DNA of 57,178 bases from Acanthaster planci (Eukaryota > Echinodermata > Asteroidea > Valvatida > Acanthasteridae), in the NCBI RefSeq assembly GCF_001949145.1, contig NW_019091599.1, positions 1 to 57,178 on the forward strand. The letters run 5' to 3'. Positions 22,785-34,925 of this stretch are shown piece by piece; the stretch's first letter is position 1, and each line of letters begins with the position of its first letter. The translations under genes were made by a program, and so were the position numbers. A model generated the notes under the pieces. The model saw only the letters and a list, made by a program, of their open reading frames with translations, searched no databases and was not told the DNA's origin.

Positions 22785-23302
22785 TTACCGTCTTCTTGGT
22801 CGTCCATTGATCCGATGATGATTGTTCCTCAAGTTAGTCTTTGTCGATGACTTGCACTTGCATGCACGCGGATCTCCGCTCCGCTGGTAATACCAATTCT
22901 TGATAGGCAGACGCAGATGCAGTGGGGGCAAGGAAACTGTCCGGGATGGTACCTTTCTTCTTGAAGTGACTTCAGCAATGGCAGGCTCGCCTCTTCTCCT
23001 CAAAGTTGTCAGGCACTGGATGGTGAGGTGCGCCAGCCTATTCTGTTCATGGTAACATGAACATGGGTTCATGTTCACCTGCCTGGGAAGATTGCCAGCA
23101 TTATTTGACGTTGGCCTTCACGAAATCCTTAAAATGTTTGCGTGGTCTGCCTTGGATACGCTTTCCATTGCGTGGTGACACATGAGCTGCTTTGGTCTGC
23201 CTTGGACTGTGGTCCTCCATCCGGATCACTTGACCAACCCATCTAAGCTGGGCCTTCAGTAAGATGGCCTCCACAATCTGGTCATCTCGGCTTTGTCCAG
23301 GA
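22785..23302 (-). pseudogene. 3' end of a LINE reverse-transcriptase ORF
   Basis: From 23302 downward the minus strand reads AILLKAQLRWVGQVIRMED, then SPRNGKRIQGRPRKHFKDFV. This LRWxGHVxRM ... GKRxxGRPRxxFKD pattern marks the region after the RT thumb in many non-LTR retrotransposons (RTE/Jockey-like groups). A TAA follows at 23103-23105. Weaker matching sequence continues to 22785 in other frames with a Cys-containing tail. It is a 5'-truncated, stop-interrupted insertion, as is usual for dead LINE copies. Confidence 0.75.
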
Positions 23303-25333
23303 CCGTGAGGTTTTCAGGAAATTTTCGATTTTCAAATCAAACCTAGATGGGGTCTTTGCTTTAAACACATCAAATTCATAGACGGGGACATTATAAAACA
23401 TAAATAAGGCAACGAAAATGAAAATCATGGCACTACCGTTAATGCCCGTTTGACCGTTGCCGAACCTTGTCCTATGCTAAGGCAAAGGACAAGTTTCAGC
23501 AAGTTTTAGTTTAATGAATCGTGCCCCTTTTTGGCACATGGTTTCGTATTAACTACTAATTTTAAAATGAGCTTTCTCAACATCTTATCTTATAGGCCAA
23601 GTGTTAACCGCACTCACAATGCGAGAAATTTTGATCTGCACATAAAATACCTAAAAAGATCGCTGAAAGAGAAATACAATATGCAGATGTAATAACTAAA
23701 TCAAACGCAGACACTGAAGAGACTGCTGTTAGCTTAAATGAATCGGTTATATGGACGCGAGTCGGCCGCACTTCGTCAATAATACCTGAATGATATCACG
23801 TTGGCCCAAAGAACTTTGAAGACGTCGGCTAACGGGTAAGAACCTGACGTCAGGTGCGGGACTACGACAGAACTGCAGTCCAACGTAAGTGATTGGAGAT
23901 GTCGGCTGCATCTCTTTTGGGGCATCCGGTAGACCGCATTCCTGCCAACTTTGGCAAGTCGGTCTTGGCCCAACGCCCGTTTTCGGTATGTTTACCTTCC
24001 GACTGACTGACCGACCATGGCCATTTTTACGAACTTTGCCAACTGAATCTAACGTCAGCCGGTCGTCGGTGTGTTGCCTTGGTTGGTCATCTGAATAAGT
24101 CAAAATCAGCAAATAAAATAACCGAAACCTTCCACCTCTTAATCGTGTCTCTAAATACCACGAACAGCTGTTAGACTGGTCCTCGGATAACCTTTCGAGG
24201 TACCACGTCAACATGCAGACAGAACACCATAGTTTATCTTGGGGAGGAGAGGTCAGCAACGACCAGACTGCCGGAACGAAGAATTGAAGGTTGAAAGGAG
24301 GGAATGTGGGTTAAGGTGAGAGAAAGCCTTACGGCTGGAACTAGGAACACACTAATTTGCTCTCAGCGGTGTGGTCGTCAGCTACAGAAAGGGCCCAAAG
24401 TTTACAAGCCCGACAAGAGGAAACAATATTCAGTACAAATGCAACTTTGTTGGAGCTCGAGCTGTGGTCAAGACTAGCGTACGTACACACAGCTAGATCG
24501 GAAAGTAATTCAATCCATAAGATTGCTCAAGAATCGTGGACAGCAAGCAAGATATAACGAAAAGGAAAGCTCCAGCCTCATCAGACATCTGCCAGCAGTG
24601 AGCGGATCGTCACGGCATTCGATTCAAGGAATGACTAGCCGGTGGAGGCGAAAAATTTGCTGACTGGTTTAGGACACCTTGGACATTGACAAACGTGACA
24701 GGCCCCAATTGAGAGATTTTTCTGTTGAAGATGAAGAACTTGAAGTTTCGTTGGCGAATTTTTCCCTGTAGTTGGGCGAGTCAAAATCATAAATTATTCA
24801 CGAGGCCAGCGTACATGTGTCTACGTGTACAGCCTGTGCACAGAGTTATTCATTATATTTTTGTTGGATTATTTCTTTCATTGTGTGTATTCTTAGTCCA
24901 GGTTTAATTTTACACTCCGTTCAATTTCTTTTAAACTCTTTCAAGCACAACTTGATTATCCTAGAATATTATTCAGTAAATGGAATGCAGTTAAATCCAG
25001 AACCTCAGTACAACTACAGTGAGTTCCTGACAGAAGGGCGAGTTCTGTCTGCATAATGCAAAGTTTTGATACTCTTTTAAAGAGGGGAGTATGCGACGTT
25101 TCAAAAGCGACGGAGACTGCCGTTAGATTTGTTGCATTTGCACATTATAATAAAGCTATAGTTTGGGAATTTGAGTGTGATCTGAATAATTTGCCAGAAT
25201 TCCTCAAAATTGTTTTGTTTATCGTTGTTTATTTGGTTATTAGGATGTTATGAAGACTCAAAATGAACCTTGGAGTAATTTATTAAGGTACAATATTCAA
25301 TTAACCAAAGATAGCCTTTATTTACCATGCCAT
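23303..25333. other. No gene recognised
   Basis: Non-coding as far as I can see. The part at 23740-24260 is less AT-rich than its surroundings and may be an unidentified repeat, but no terminal repeats or protein similarity could be assigned. Confidence 0.4.
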
Positions 25334-25768
25334 TCAACCTTGAGCAACATTCCAACTGCAATATTTAATACATTTTATGCTCTTTACCGACACGTGCATG
25401 AACCCTGGATACCTTATTGTTGGAACCTGTTTCAAAATGTGTGGATTTCCCAAAAAGATTACATTGTTTACACTTTTCAATTTTTCCAAATATTTCATTT
25501 CAGAATGTACTTCTAGGAAGGTTGTGGTAAGGTGCCGCCGCATTACACTCCCTAACTTGGAGAGTTCATCCCACATCCCGTTGAAAACTTTCCAGGCTCT
25601 GTTAAACCTCGTACCAACTCCTTGCTCATTGAGCAGACCTAAGCCGATTCCAAATCTACCTAGTTGCTCCACAGTGTGGTCCTCAAGGAGGTGAAGCTTT
25701 GGAGTTATGGTAGCCTGTGGAAATGATTCCCTGTACATCCCAAGGAAATTTTTGATAAACACACACAC
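25334..25768 (-). CDS. Probable 3' exon of an unknown multi-exon gene (TPKLHLLEDH family)
   Basis: The minus-strand frame encodes ESFPQATITPKLHLLEDHTV, then FGIGLGLLNEQGVGTRFN. The pattern TPKxHxLEDH followed ~15 residues later by GxGxxxEQGxxxxHxxFN recurs in large uncharacterised proteins of cnidarians and other marine invertebrates, some probably transposase-derived; I cannot name the family. The His of the usual EQG-x-H position appears replaced here. The open stretch has no upstream Met and is probably entered by splicing. Similarity fades after RRHLTTTFLEV, so the true exon may end near 25505. It lies downstream of other minus-strand candidate exons at 26.0-26.8 kb. Confidence 0.5.
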   Translation of the reverse strand: MCVFIKNFLGMYRESFPQATITPKLHLLEDHTVEQLGRFGIGLGLLNEQGVGTRFNRAWKVFNGMWDELSKLGSVMRRHLTTTFLEVHSEMKYLEKLKSVNNVIFLGNPHILKQVPTIRYPGFMHVSVKSIKCIKYCSWNVAQG

Positions 25769-26044
25769 TCGTCAAACCAATGTTTTGACATATAAATGTT
25801 TGTTCGTCTTATATTATGAGAATATACAGCTGAATTATACCTGTTCACTGAATGCCTTCTTGTATCAAAGGATTCGCATGAATGGATTCGTCAACAATCG
25901 AAAGTCATCAACTGCAGTCTTGTCCACCACTTGCATAGGTTGAGACACAAAATCCTCTATTATAAATATCTGTGGATTACAAAGAACAAATTAGTGAAAC
26001 GGCTGGTGCTATATTAGGGCAATATAAAATTGATCGATTATTAC

Positions 26045-26204
26045 CTGGCATTTGTTGACATGGTTGCGTACAAATGATTTGCCGTGTTAAGCCTGCCTTG
26101 GCATCATAAGGTGCAAAGTTTTGTATGTTTTGTAGGACTTCATCGAGACTGCTGGCAATGGGGCCACTGCCAAAGTCCAAATCCGTTTTTGCCACCCTTT
26201 GTTC
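26045..26204 (-). CDS. Candidate internal exon of the same minus-strand gene
   Basis: The exon is bounded by a TTTAATCTAG acceptor and a CCAG|GTAATA donor and stays open throughout (53 codons plus one base). It encodes EQRVAKTDLDFGSGPIASS then LDEVLQNIQNF. Its entry phase matches the upstream candidate exon ending GACATG|GTTTGT at 26360. The predicted segment is helical and acidic. No family is recognised. Confidence 0.5.
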
Positions 26205-26359
26205 CTAGATTAAACCAAGCGACAGCAATGTTAGAATGGTGGATTGACTACAGAAAGAAAACCAGTGCAAGAATTAGCAGTTATGACAGGAGCATGTGAG
26301 AAAGATGCTCAATGCACAGAACACCTTATATGAAAAGAAAGCATAAAATTAATACAAAC

Positions 26360-26580
26360 CATGTCAGCAATGTTGTCGCGTAGGTGCTTTACTTTGATGG
26401 CAGAGTCATCCTGCAACTGAAGCCGACTTTTCTTGAAGGTCTGCTTCGAGTTGACTTTTCCTCAGTGCTCCAGCTTTGAAATTTTGAAATTCATCTATTG
26501 CCCTTGGCTTTATACTCCAGGATAAATACGTCAAGCTATAGCATTCACACTCAAACAGTGCATACGACTTTTTGTTTACA
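26360..26580 (-). CDS. Candidate coiled-coil exon, one frameshift
   Basis: The minus strand encodes SYALFECECYSLTYLSWSIK, then IDEFQNFKAGALRKSQLEA. After one frame change near 26430 it continues as RLQLQDDSAIKVKHLRDNI and ends at a GACATG|GTTTGT donor. Heptad-like Leu spacing suggests a coiled coil. The frameshift may be a sequence error or a true lesion. The acceptor is not clearly defined. Confidence 0.4.
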
Positions 26581-26733
26581 CCAAGGGATTAGAGGGTTGG
26601 AATGATGACCTCAACAAGATAAACCAAAAGAAAGAGTTCCAAAAATGGTATGTGAATTGACATGTATATGTCAATATGGACGGGTTGAAATGTAAATAAA
26701 AAAATACAAATGAATAGATTGTAATAAACTTAC

Positions 26734-26818
26734 CCGTCCTCCCTTCTTGATTAAAATTCAGCCATGTCCACTTGTCATCAGCCCTTAACAAACAGCCCCA
26801 CATAAAGGAATGGGCTCG
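26734..26818 (-). CDS. Candidate internal exon, minus strand
   Basis: This 85-nt stretch follows a CATCTAG acceptor and ends at AGGACGG|GTAAGT, a consensus donor. It encodes RAHSFMWGCLLRADDKWTWL followed by NFNQEGRT. Trp-rich and open in one frame only. It fits the direction of the neighbouring candidate exons; family unknown. Confidence 0.4.
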
Positions 26819-28340
26819 CTAGATGCATGTTGTGATGCATGTTGTGTCAGGATCTTTGTGGTTTTTGAACTTCATCCTCATGAGTAGCGTTATTAACTTT
26901 GATTCCACTATTGTGCATTTCTTCTTTTTTTTTGAGCTGTGCATGAGGTTTTGTAGTTTTTCAGTTGTTCCTTCCTCGATGGTTGAACGAAAAAAAAAAC
27001 ACACACACAACATTCAAAGCTTTTGATCTGAACATAAGAATTCTTGGACTCTCTCTGACATCACTGAAAGACTCCTCGTGTTGGCAAATTATATGCTTTA
27101 TAGAGTTGAACTTTTGTTGAACTTATATATTTGATAAGTACGAAGAACAAAAGTAAAGTTCACAAGGAGTTTGGAACTGATCGCAATGAAATAATGCATT
27201 GACAAATTGCACTTTTAAACATGCAATGTTTCTCACTTCGCCCAGATACGAGACAATACGAGATTCCCGTCCGAAACTGCAAGCCGCAACTTCCTATTTT
27301 ATGAAAAAAAAATGCACGTAAACATGATGGATGGAACAATACAGAACTGCACAAAAGATGATATATATTACACATACATCTTCCCCATGACTTTTTGGGA
27401 CGCCGGCATATAATTTATATATAATGAGCGTTTCTAAATTGGCGAAAAAAGGACTTGAGGATTTACATAAATGGGAAAACTCTTCCTTTTTTCATGTTTG
27501 AAATATGGTCTTAAATGTCACCTTTTGTTTCAAGGTAAGAATTTGGGGAAAATTTGTCTTTTCTACACATTCAATCAACGGACAATCCATGTGTCACTCC
27601 CAGTAAAAAATTACATTAGATAAGTGAAAGTGTACACTGCAGTCATACAACAGTCATTCCTTCAACAAAACTGTCATTTCAAACAGTTTCCATAAATGAA
27701 ATGAAATTTCACGAATCAAAGTTATCAAAACAATTTGAAGCTTTTACTTGAAATTCCTCCAAAGCTTTTGGTGAAATTAATTCAGGCTCGTATCAAAGAG
27801 CTTGTCGCCAACAGAATTTGTTCTTTCTTGAAAGCACAACATTTTTTTTCACTCTTAACTGGCTGCATTTGGAAGTTCAAAGGCAAAGACAAGTGCATTT
27901 GCCAATGCACTCTTGTAAACTGCAAATGGTATGGAATGACACTGTGAATTATCTGACAATTCCAAATATAAGTATTTGAATTTGAAGATAGCTTTTAAGT
28001 TTGGCAGTCATCTCATTTGGGGGGCTAGAGATTTATGGATACTCAGATGTCTTCTCAACAGATGCCCGCGGACACTTTTTCTTGTGAAGTGTTGGTTGCT
28101 TGTAATGAAAATTCCTTCCGTGGAGAAAACTTGGTAACTGTTGTCCGAATTCTTGAGGTTGATCAGATACTAAAAGATCTTTGTCTTTGTCCTTCCATCT
28201 CATCTTTGGCTTCATTTGAATCTTCACACTATTGATCAACATTTTTGTACAAATATTAGTGATGAATACAAAAATAAGAACCTACCAACGTTTATTTTTG
28301 TTTTACTCCCTATTGTCTACATAATACCTACAAAATTTGA

Positions 28341-28517
28341 TATATAATCTGTGCTATGAACTGTGTAATTGCAAAACTTTCAGTCACTTCTTCAGGGTAA
28401 GCAGATTCATATCTAACCAGTTCTTGCCCTAACTGATGGATAACGTTTTGTCCTTGTACGAGGACTGCATTTCTTCCCACTGACAAACCAATTGGACGAT
28501 TACACCACTGCGCTCAA
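28341..28517 (-). CDS. Weak candidate exon, minus strand
   Basis: After a GAGCGCAG acceptor-like site the minus strand stays open and reads NRPIGLSVGRNAVLVQGQN, then LGQELVRYESAYPEE, ending at TAG. The composition looks coding, but no family, and no phase agreement with neighbours, could be established. Confidence 0.25.
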
Positions 28518-28949
28518 AACACTATCCAGATGTATCGCCAGACTCAGGATCCCTCAACAGACCCAGTGGTGAGGCTAGGGCACACAGGCGAGACAAAGTT
28601 GTGCTTGTCTGTTTGTTGGCCACATCGAGGAGCAGATGATGACCCAGTTCCAGGGCGTCTGTCCGGCAATATGATATTGTTCGATGATATTGTTGTTGCT
28701 ATCACCGATAAGAGTGGTGATGTTTCGAATATCATAGCATTTCCGGAAGCTTTTTAAAGTGCACTGCATTTTCACATCTGATGTACATGTGCACTCTGTT
28801 ACCTTCCTCGACGTTCGCTTCAAGATCTTTGTGCTGAAATTTAACACAACCGTACATTAAAAACCCACAGATTCTCACAGCTACCTGTAGTTGCAATCGT
28901 CTCACCCCTCAAGTGCAAGAACTCCATTCCTTACTCTCAGTTTCTTTGA

Positions 28950-29158
28950 CTGCGTAGGATTTGAAGTAGCGATGCAGAGTTCTCTGTGCGTGTTAGAGAA
29001 ATGCTAGGTTTCTTCCCTTCAACTGTCAGAGACGCTGCCTTCAACGTCATATCTTCGATCCCGCACAAAACGGCTTTGAAACCCGTCGCAGCAAGCATCG
29101 AATCATCACGGTACGCAATGTTCAAACGTTCTCGCACACTCAGAGATGAAGTTTCCAT
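28950..29158 (-). CDS. Possible first coding exon, minus strand
   Basis: From an ATG at 29158 the minus strand reads METSSLSVRERLNIAYRDDS, then GFKAVLCGIEDMTLKAASLT, and ends near a GAGAGTAAGG donor-like site. The local sequence has more CpG than its surroundings, as is common at 5' ends. A later segment after a TTTCAG acceptor near 28830 reads HKDLEANVEEGNRVHMYI and could be the next exon. The plus strand of the same stretch is also open, so the call is tentative. Confidence 0.35.
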
Positions 29159-29212
29159 TTTCACCGAACGTTCGGTGGTTCGTTGGTTTCTAGGTAAAGG
29201 CTTTTCTAACAA

Positions 29213-32200
29213 GAACTTCCATGCCAGTCGGGCAGAAAAAGTATTGTGTTGTGACTTATCCCTAAAAGTTTGTGTTACCCATTTTTGCTAATTGCCCCAA
29301 ACCTTCCTACAAAAATGCATGTTCTACGGTTAAGCTAACCCCATGTTATCACAATGAGAAAAAGGCGTTTCCCGGAACCGTAAAATTTCTTTCTGGAAAT
29401 AAGAAATTTCTGCGTAGGAAGGTATGGATCTTCTTCCTCGCCAGAATGCACATTTCTCCGTTTCACACGTGTGCAGTTTGATGCAAAGGTATTGGGCGTT
29501 GGCCGGAAGGGCTTTTTGGGGGGTAACTAATTAATTCGATTAATTTGTTATGAAACTTCTTTTGAACGTTTTAAATGGAACAAACTTACACATCATGTAT
29601 TGAATAAGTAGCAGGCATATAAGATCGGCTGTTGAAACTGCAGCCCGCGTTGGGTATGCGTAACCTTCCCTGCATTTCCCAGGGGCCGCAACAGGGACTG
29701 TTATGTACATTATTGTATGTAAAGAGTCCCGGTAGAGCGTTCACATGTCCTGCCTACCTCACGCCTGGAATCCCCGATGAACAGTCATCTGAATTCGGTG
29801 GCTCGAAGAGTGGGGGTGCAAGGCGTCCAAGGACCGTACGCAAAACAGGTGTGCTGTCCATGTTGCAACTTGCATTATGCCTGTGAGGCCTGGCATTCTA
29901 TCAACTAGGGTCCACTAAATGACAACGCCAGAGGTAGAAATGTGCCCAAAATGTTCATACATGATGCATTCGTTCAAGAATACTGTGCATGAAGTGATGA
30001 AGTTTGGTGCCTTCAGGGGCATTTACACCCATTGTCGGAAAGGGTCCAGGGGGATGAGGGGTTGCAAGCCCACTTTTTAACTCCCAAAATGAACAAATAA
30101 GTAAATTAAATAAATTTAAAATAGGAGAAGAGAGACAGAGACGAAACAAAAGGAGTCATACTGCTGAAATTGCACCACAGAGCGGCAGAGAATCCCCAAA
30201 TGCCCTTGATCCCCTGTCGTGCTTTATACTACTCAGTCACAGGCATTTTGCCATTGCTGCTTTCGTACCCATCCCCTTTCGGGACAATCCGAGATCCGCT
30301 CCGATCTTCGTTGCAGTTTTTAATTTTTAACTGTGTTGTGGATAATATCTCAAAGTTCCTCCGTGCATGAATGATCACACCCCTTTATGTTGCCCCTGTT
30401 CATAAAATGAGACTCCTACAATTGAAACATAACGGCTAAATTTAGCTTCATTTCAAACTCCGGTTGTCGACTTTAATCTCCATATTTTTACTCAGACAAG
30501 TAGCCAACTTGAAATAAAGAATTCTGTGGAAATGTAAACTAAGCCCATCTTGAAGTCCTTTATTGTGCATTTCTTTTTGCCCTGCACATGCACATAGACA
30601 TCATATACATGTAGGCCTAAGGCTTTTGGTGACAACTTCGATGTGCATCGTACTTCTTTCCGTGATTCATTACACAAGCCTTACTCTGAACAGAGCAAGA
30701 TTTTCAAGTGGACTTTCATGTACACGTACAATAAGCATACAGGGAAATTTGATATACTTCAAAGTTCAAGCATAAACTTGCAACTAGCTCTTAATAACAT
30801 GCAATAAACGCATACGTCGTACTTCTCTGCGCCTAACAACCTGAGGTCTTGCAATGTGGTGTGTAGATTACAAAGTTATATATGATCTAAGCGTGTTAAA
30901 CGCAACTAAAGTTACATACCCGCTGGATGCTGGGTAAAACTGGCAGCCTCTGAGTGGAGGAGAGGACGCTGGTATATATATAGGTGGTAGCAAAGCACGT
31001 TGAGCGACGCCAAATATTGGTCTGCCGTTTATTAATTCTATCATTATCGGGTAAAAACGCCGTTACAACTGTTGAGATATTGCATACCAGTGTACATCTT
31101 GGTCTTTTCAGTTATTACCGTCTCAGTACGGACAGTCGTACAGCACTGACAGTTGCAATAATAATCATTCTTGTAAAATACGATCAAACCCGAATATATT
31201 TATTTGCCATATTGTGAGATATTTCCTGTTTGCACTGATCAGATCAACTGAAGAATAAAAACTAGTGCTATAAAGACTTGCACTAGAATACACATATGAT
31301 GCCCAACTAGAATTTACTGATTGTGTAGTAACAAAAAAAATACTTTTGAGAAATTGCATTTGTACAGACATTTACAGCAACAAACAACGGCTGTCTTTTA
31401 CAGGCATAAGGATAAGAGCATGTCCGAAACATTTACTGAACATCAAGCTAAATAAAGCTGGGAAGAGTCGCAATCGCAATATCGTTTTCAACTTCTTGCG
31501 TTTCTTGGTTACATAAACATTACAAATATCATGGCTGTTTATAAATGCGAGATAGTTTTATCTTTTCATCCAAACTTTAAAAGCTTCTTTCTTTATTGAT
31601 GCAAGCAAAAGATAATACCATTCTTGCAATGCGCCTTGAATATGTACAACCAAGCATAAATGACAAACGATTGCAGTCGGGAAACCTAACCAACTACCTC
31701 TCTTCTTACGTCTAAACATATACTTTTTACACACTGCCTATAAAAATAGCCTAGAGATTTCGAACGTCTACATTATGATGAAATTTTTAAAAAATGCACA
31801 ATATACGAAAAATACTTTCATATGAACTCACTTCTGATCGACTGGTACATAGCAAATAACATAGCCGAAGAAAAAGTTTTATATTTTAAAGATTACGAGT
31901 ACAAGGTCACTTCTCAGAGAAACACAACGACTTATAACACTTAAACACAAAGACTTATAAAATGCTCTGAAAATCTCTACCAAAGTCAGCACTCTTCTCC
32001 GAGAAGGTGTTGGGCTTCATAAATATTTATACGAATGAACAAAAGTGCTTACGACTGCAGATTTCATGTATGAGGGGAGTGCTTTTCGACGAAAAATCTT
32101 ATATATTTGTTAACTGTATTACCTTAGTTTAGTTAGTACCTTTTAGTTAACTTCAGGGCCTATTGCCCCCCTCCAAAAAAATAATATGTAGACCTACCGT

Positions 32201-33290
32201 ACATATAGATCTGTTGTAACATAAATAGATTGTTTGTACAACTGTAGGCCTATTGGTCACTACAGATGATGATGTTGTGGAAACCAAGTCGCAGTAAATC
32301 TCTGGACCACCCAGAGTCTTCTTTCCCAGAAGGGGATATCCGACATATGTTTTCCAGGGCTCAGTCACCGCTGGTTTAAGTGCGGAGCTGACCTCTGCAT
32401 ATTACATTTGTTAACCTATGCATTAGACAAGCACATAGACTGAACATTTATTCTCACTCGGCAAACAATTTCTTATATTGGCCTACACGTATACTTCCTC
32501 AATTTTTATGCGAGCCTTTTCTTGTTTTTGTTGGGGGTTGGGTATTATTTCTAGTTGGGGCTGTTTCTTGTGCTCTTTCTTGCCAGTCACACGTAGTTAG
32601 TTTATATTAAAATGCTTGGAAGTGTGGCCAGTGCTTGGAAAAATTATTTTACATGGACGCCAGGAATAAATGCAGCTTTTAAGTAATTATATTTGTCTTT
32701 TGAATTAGGGCAACACAGTATGCGTAACCAAACGGTGCGTGGTGTGTAAGTGTTACGTCACATAACAAGAATAAAATAAATAAGTTCTAGCCGAGCATTT
32801 CAGAACTGAACTGGTGGTCAGAATGATAGTGGAGTTTGGGGTTAGTTGGAACGAGTTTCACAAAAACATATATATAACACAAACAGATTCCAACTTACCC
32901 CACCTAGGGTAAGTGGAACACGATATAGGGTAAGTTGGAACATGGTATGCGATAACTCATAAAGTACATTATTTCCCGCTTCACAACGAACTGTGGGGAA
33001 TAATTATTTGCATTAATCTTGCAACTCAAAAAGTCCGGGGCAGGAAGGAAAAAAGGTGGTTGGCCACCATTCAGGCATTAAAGTCACAAAGAATGACAAG
33101 ATATTCTGTGCTGGGCATCAAACACAGTAATATCTTGAGATTCATTTTCAACGCTGTGAAGCGAAGCCGGAGTTTCAGTGTGCTAAGCTTGCTAAGCTGA
33201 ATAATTAAAAGATCTGTCGAAAAACTTAAAACTGATAACTAGTTGCAAACAGCTGAAATGTAAAAGTTCCTGTACTTTAAATCGTGAATT
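29213..33290. other. Mostly empty; no gene recognised
   Basis: No supported gene in about 4 kb. 29630-29890 is less AT-rich and could be an untranslated or repeat segment. A cluster of GGGTAAGTTGGAA motifs with inverted copies lies at 32838-32940 (separate entry). Confidence 0.5.
32838..32940. repeat. Inverted and direct copies of a GGGTAAGTTGGAA motif
   Basis: TTCCAACTTACCC at 32888-32900 is the perfect reverse complement of GGGTAAGTTGGAA at 32928-32940; an imperfect copy, GGGTAAGTGGAA, lies between them at 32907-32918, and a fourth (GGGGTTAGTTGGAAC) at about 32838. Possibly the remnant terminus of a DNA transposon. Confidence 0.6.
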
Positions 33291-34308
33291 ATGGTTGATC
33301 GTTATGATGTCACCGATGGTCGTATGGCTTACATCATCAAGGGCATAATTCACGATCTAACTCACGAACTTCATGCGGCTCTCGAAGCAACCAAAACCAA
33401 CAAATTAAAATACCCAAAGCTCAAATTAAACAAATCTCATTGTAGACCAACATCAACGAACGAAGCTGACACAAAGAGTTTGGTAGTTACCATCCCACCA
33501 GATTTCCAACTGACGGCCAACGTTCCTGTCCTGGAGTGTGGAGTGAATGTCATCCCTCTGACGAACCGTGTGGACGAGTTCACCACCCGTCAGGACGTCA
33601 AGAAGTTCTTCTGCCGTATGCGTTTGCGAGCCTTTTTCCACGACAAGGATTCCAGGTCAGTTCGTTCACCAAGTCCCACATGGTGTCCAGCATCTGATGT
33701 TTAACAAAACCCTCGATCGTGTCATTGAAAACTGCCACACGGAAATCAAACGCCTTAAATTCACACCCATCATTAAGTGCGTCAACATCTCATCGGCTGA
33801 ACGCAAAGCACTCAGATCTCTTAAGAACGATGATTCCATCGTCATTACGAGGGGCGGACAAGGGTGGCGGTTCGTTAAATCTGGCATAAATACTTGTATG
33901 TCGCTGAAGGACTTCAACTCTCTGACGTTGCATCCTTCGCTTAAGGTTGACCGCAATCTCACACAAGAGCTTTCAAGATATTGTTGCTAGCATTGTCAGT
34001 AGTTTCATTGACTCTGGTGACCTTCCCCCTAAACACAACCAAACTGGTAATTCCCAACCCACGTACGGCAGTCTTCTACTTGCTCCCCACATTCCCTCCG
34101 TGACGTAAGCGTCTGCATTCTGCGGAAAGCGTCATCCGATATACAGTGTAAGGAACTGGAGCAGTGCGTCATTTTCGAACTTCGAACGCTGCATCCAGGG
34201 GGAAATGAACGTGGATTTTTCCTGTGTTCATTCAGAACTGAATCTGCTTACCCCGAAGAAGGTGCTCAGTTACCGAAAGCTCAGCGATCATATTTTTCAG
34301 AGCACTGA
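33291..34308 (+). pseudogene. Penelope-like element remnant with most of the RT missing
   Basis: The first part reads VLECGVNVIPLTNRVDEFT then VKKFFCRMRLRAFFHDKD, the conserved region before the RT of Penelope-like elements. After a frameshift near 33650 come ISSAERKALRSLKNDD and SIVITRGGQG, the 'DK(G)' region. Near 34055 the sequence NPRTAVFYLLPTFP matches the family RxPxFYxLPKIHK motif, then a stop. The catalytic RT core is missing. The end reads FELRTLHPGGNERGFF and terminates at 34306-34308, resembling the C-terminal tail of the GIY-YIG-carrying ORF. It is an internally deleted, frameshifted copy. Confidence 0.7.
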
Positions 34309-34925
34309 TTAAATACTGATATTCTTTTCGATATTCTGATCACGGTGCTACGCAACCCTTTCATATATTGCTCAAGCTTTTTTGTGTTTGTTTTCATTGT
34401 TTGATATTTGTCAGGAGTTACATAGGTGTAGCTTATTTACGGAGCTCTGGAAGTACCATCCGACTTGCTAGGATACTGACTTATTTCTGTCGGGATGAAG
34501 AGAAGAATGATGTCAACATCCTGAGGGAATTTTTCATGGAATGATGGCATTTATAAGATAATTTATCACGGGATGACTACCATCGTAAAAGTTAGGTGAC
34601 ATTCGAAGAAAATGCTCAGGCAATGACGACGTCCAGCGAGTCCCCCGTCGTTTTTCCTGCGTGTTTCTTGCGTTCGTTGTATGTAAGTTGATCTCATTTA
34701 CTCACTTTTTAGAAGTTATCTGTTAAGAGGGAGTGATGTGATTCTCATACTTTGTTTTGAAGGGACTATACAGTGATCTATACTTTAGTAATTCCGTGCC
34801 TTGGGACATGGGGTACATGGCTGTAGTAGTAAAACGTTGTTCGTGGCTGAGGTGTGTAACTACATCCACTTACCGCCGGGGCTTTCAATAATTGACAAAT
34901 GTTCTCTCTCTCTTTAATTCTTTAG

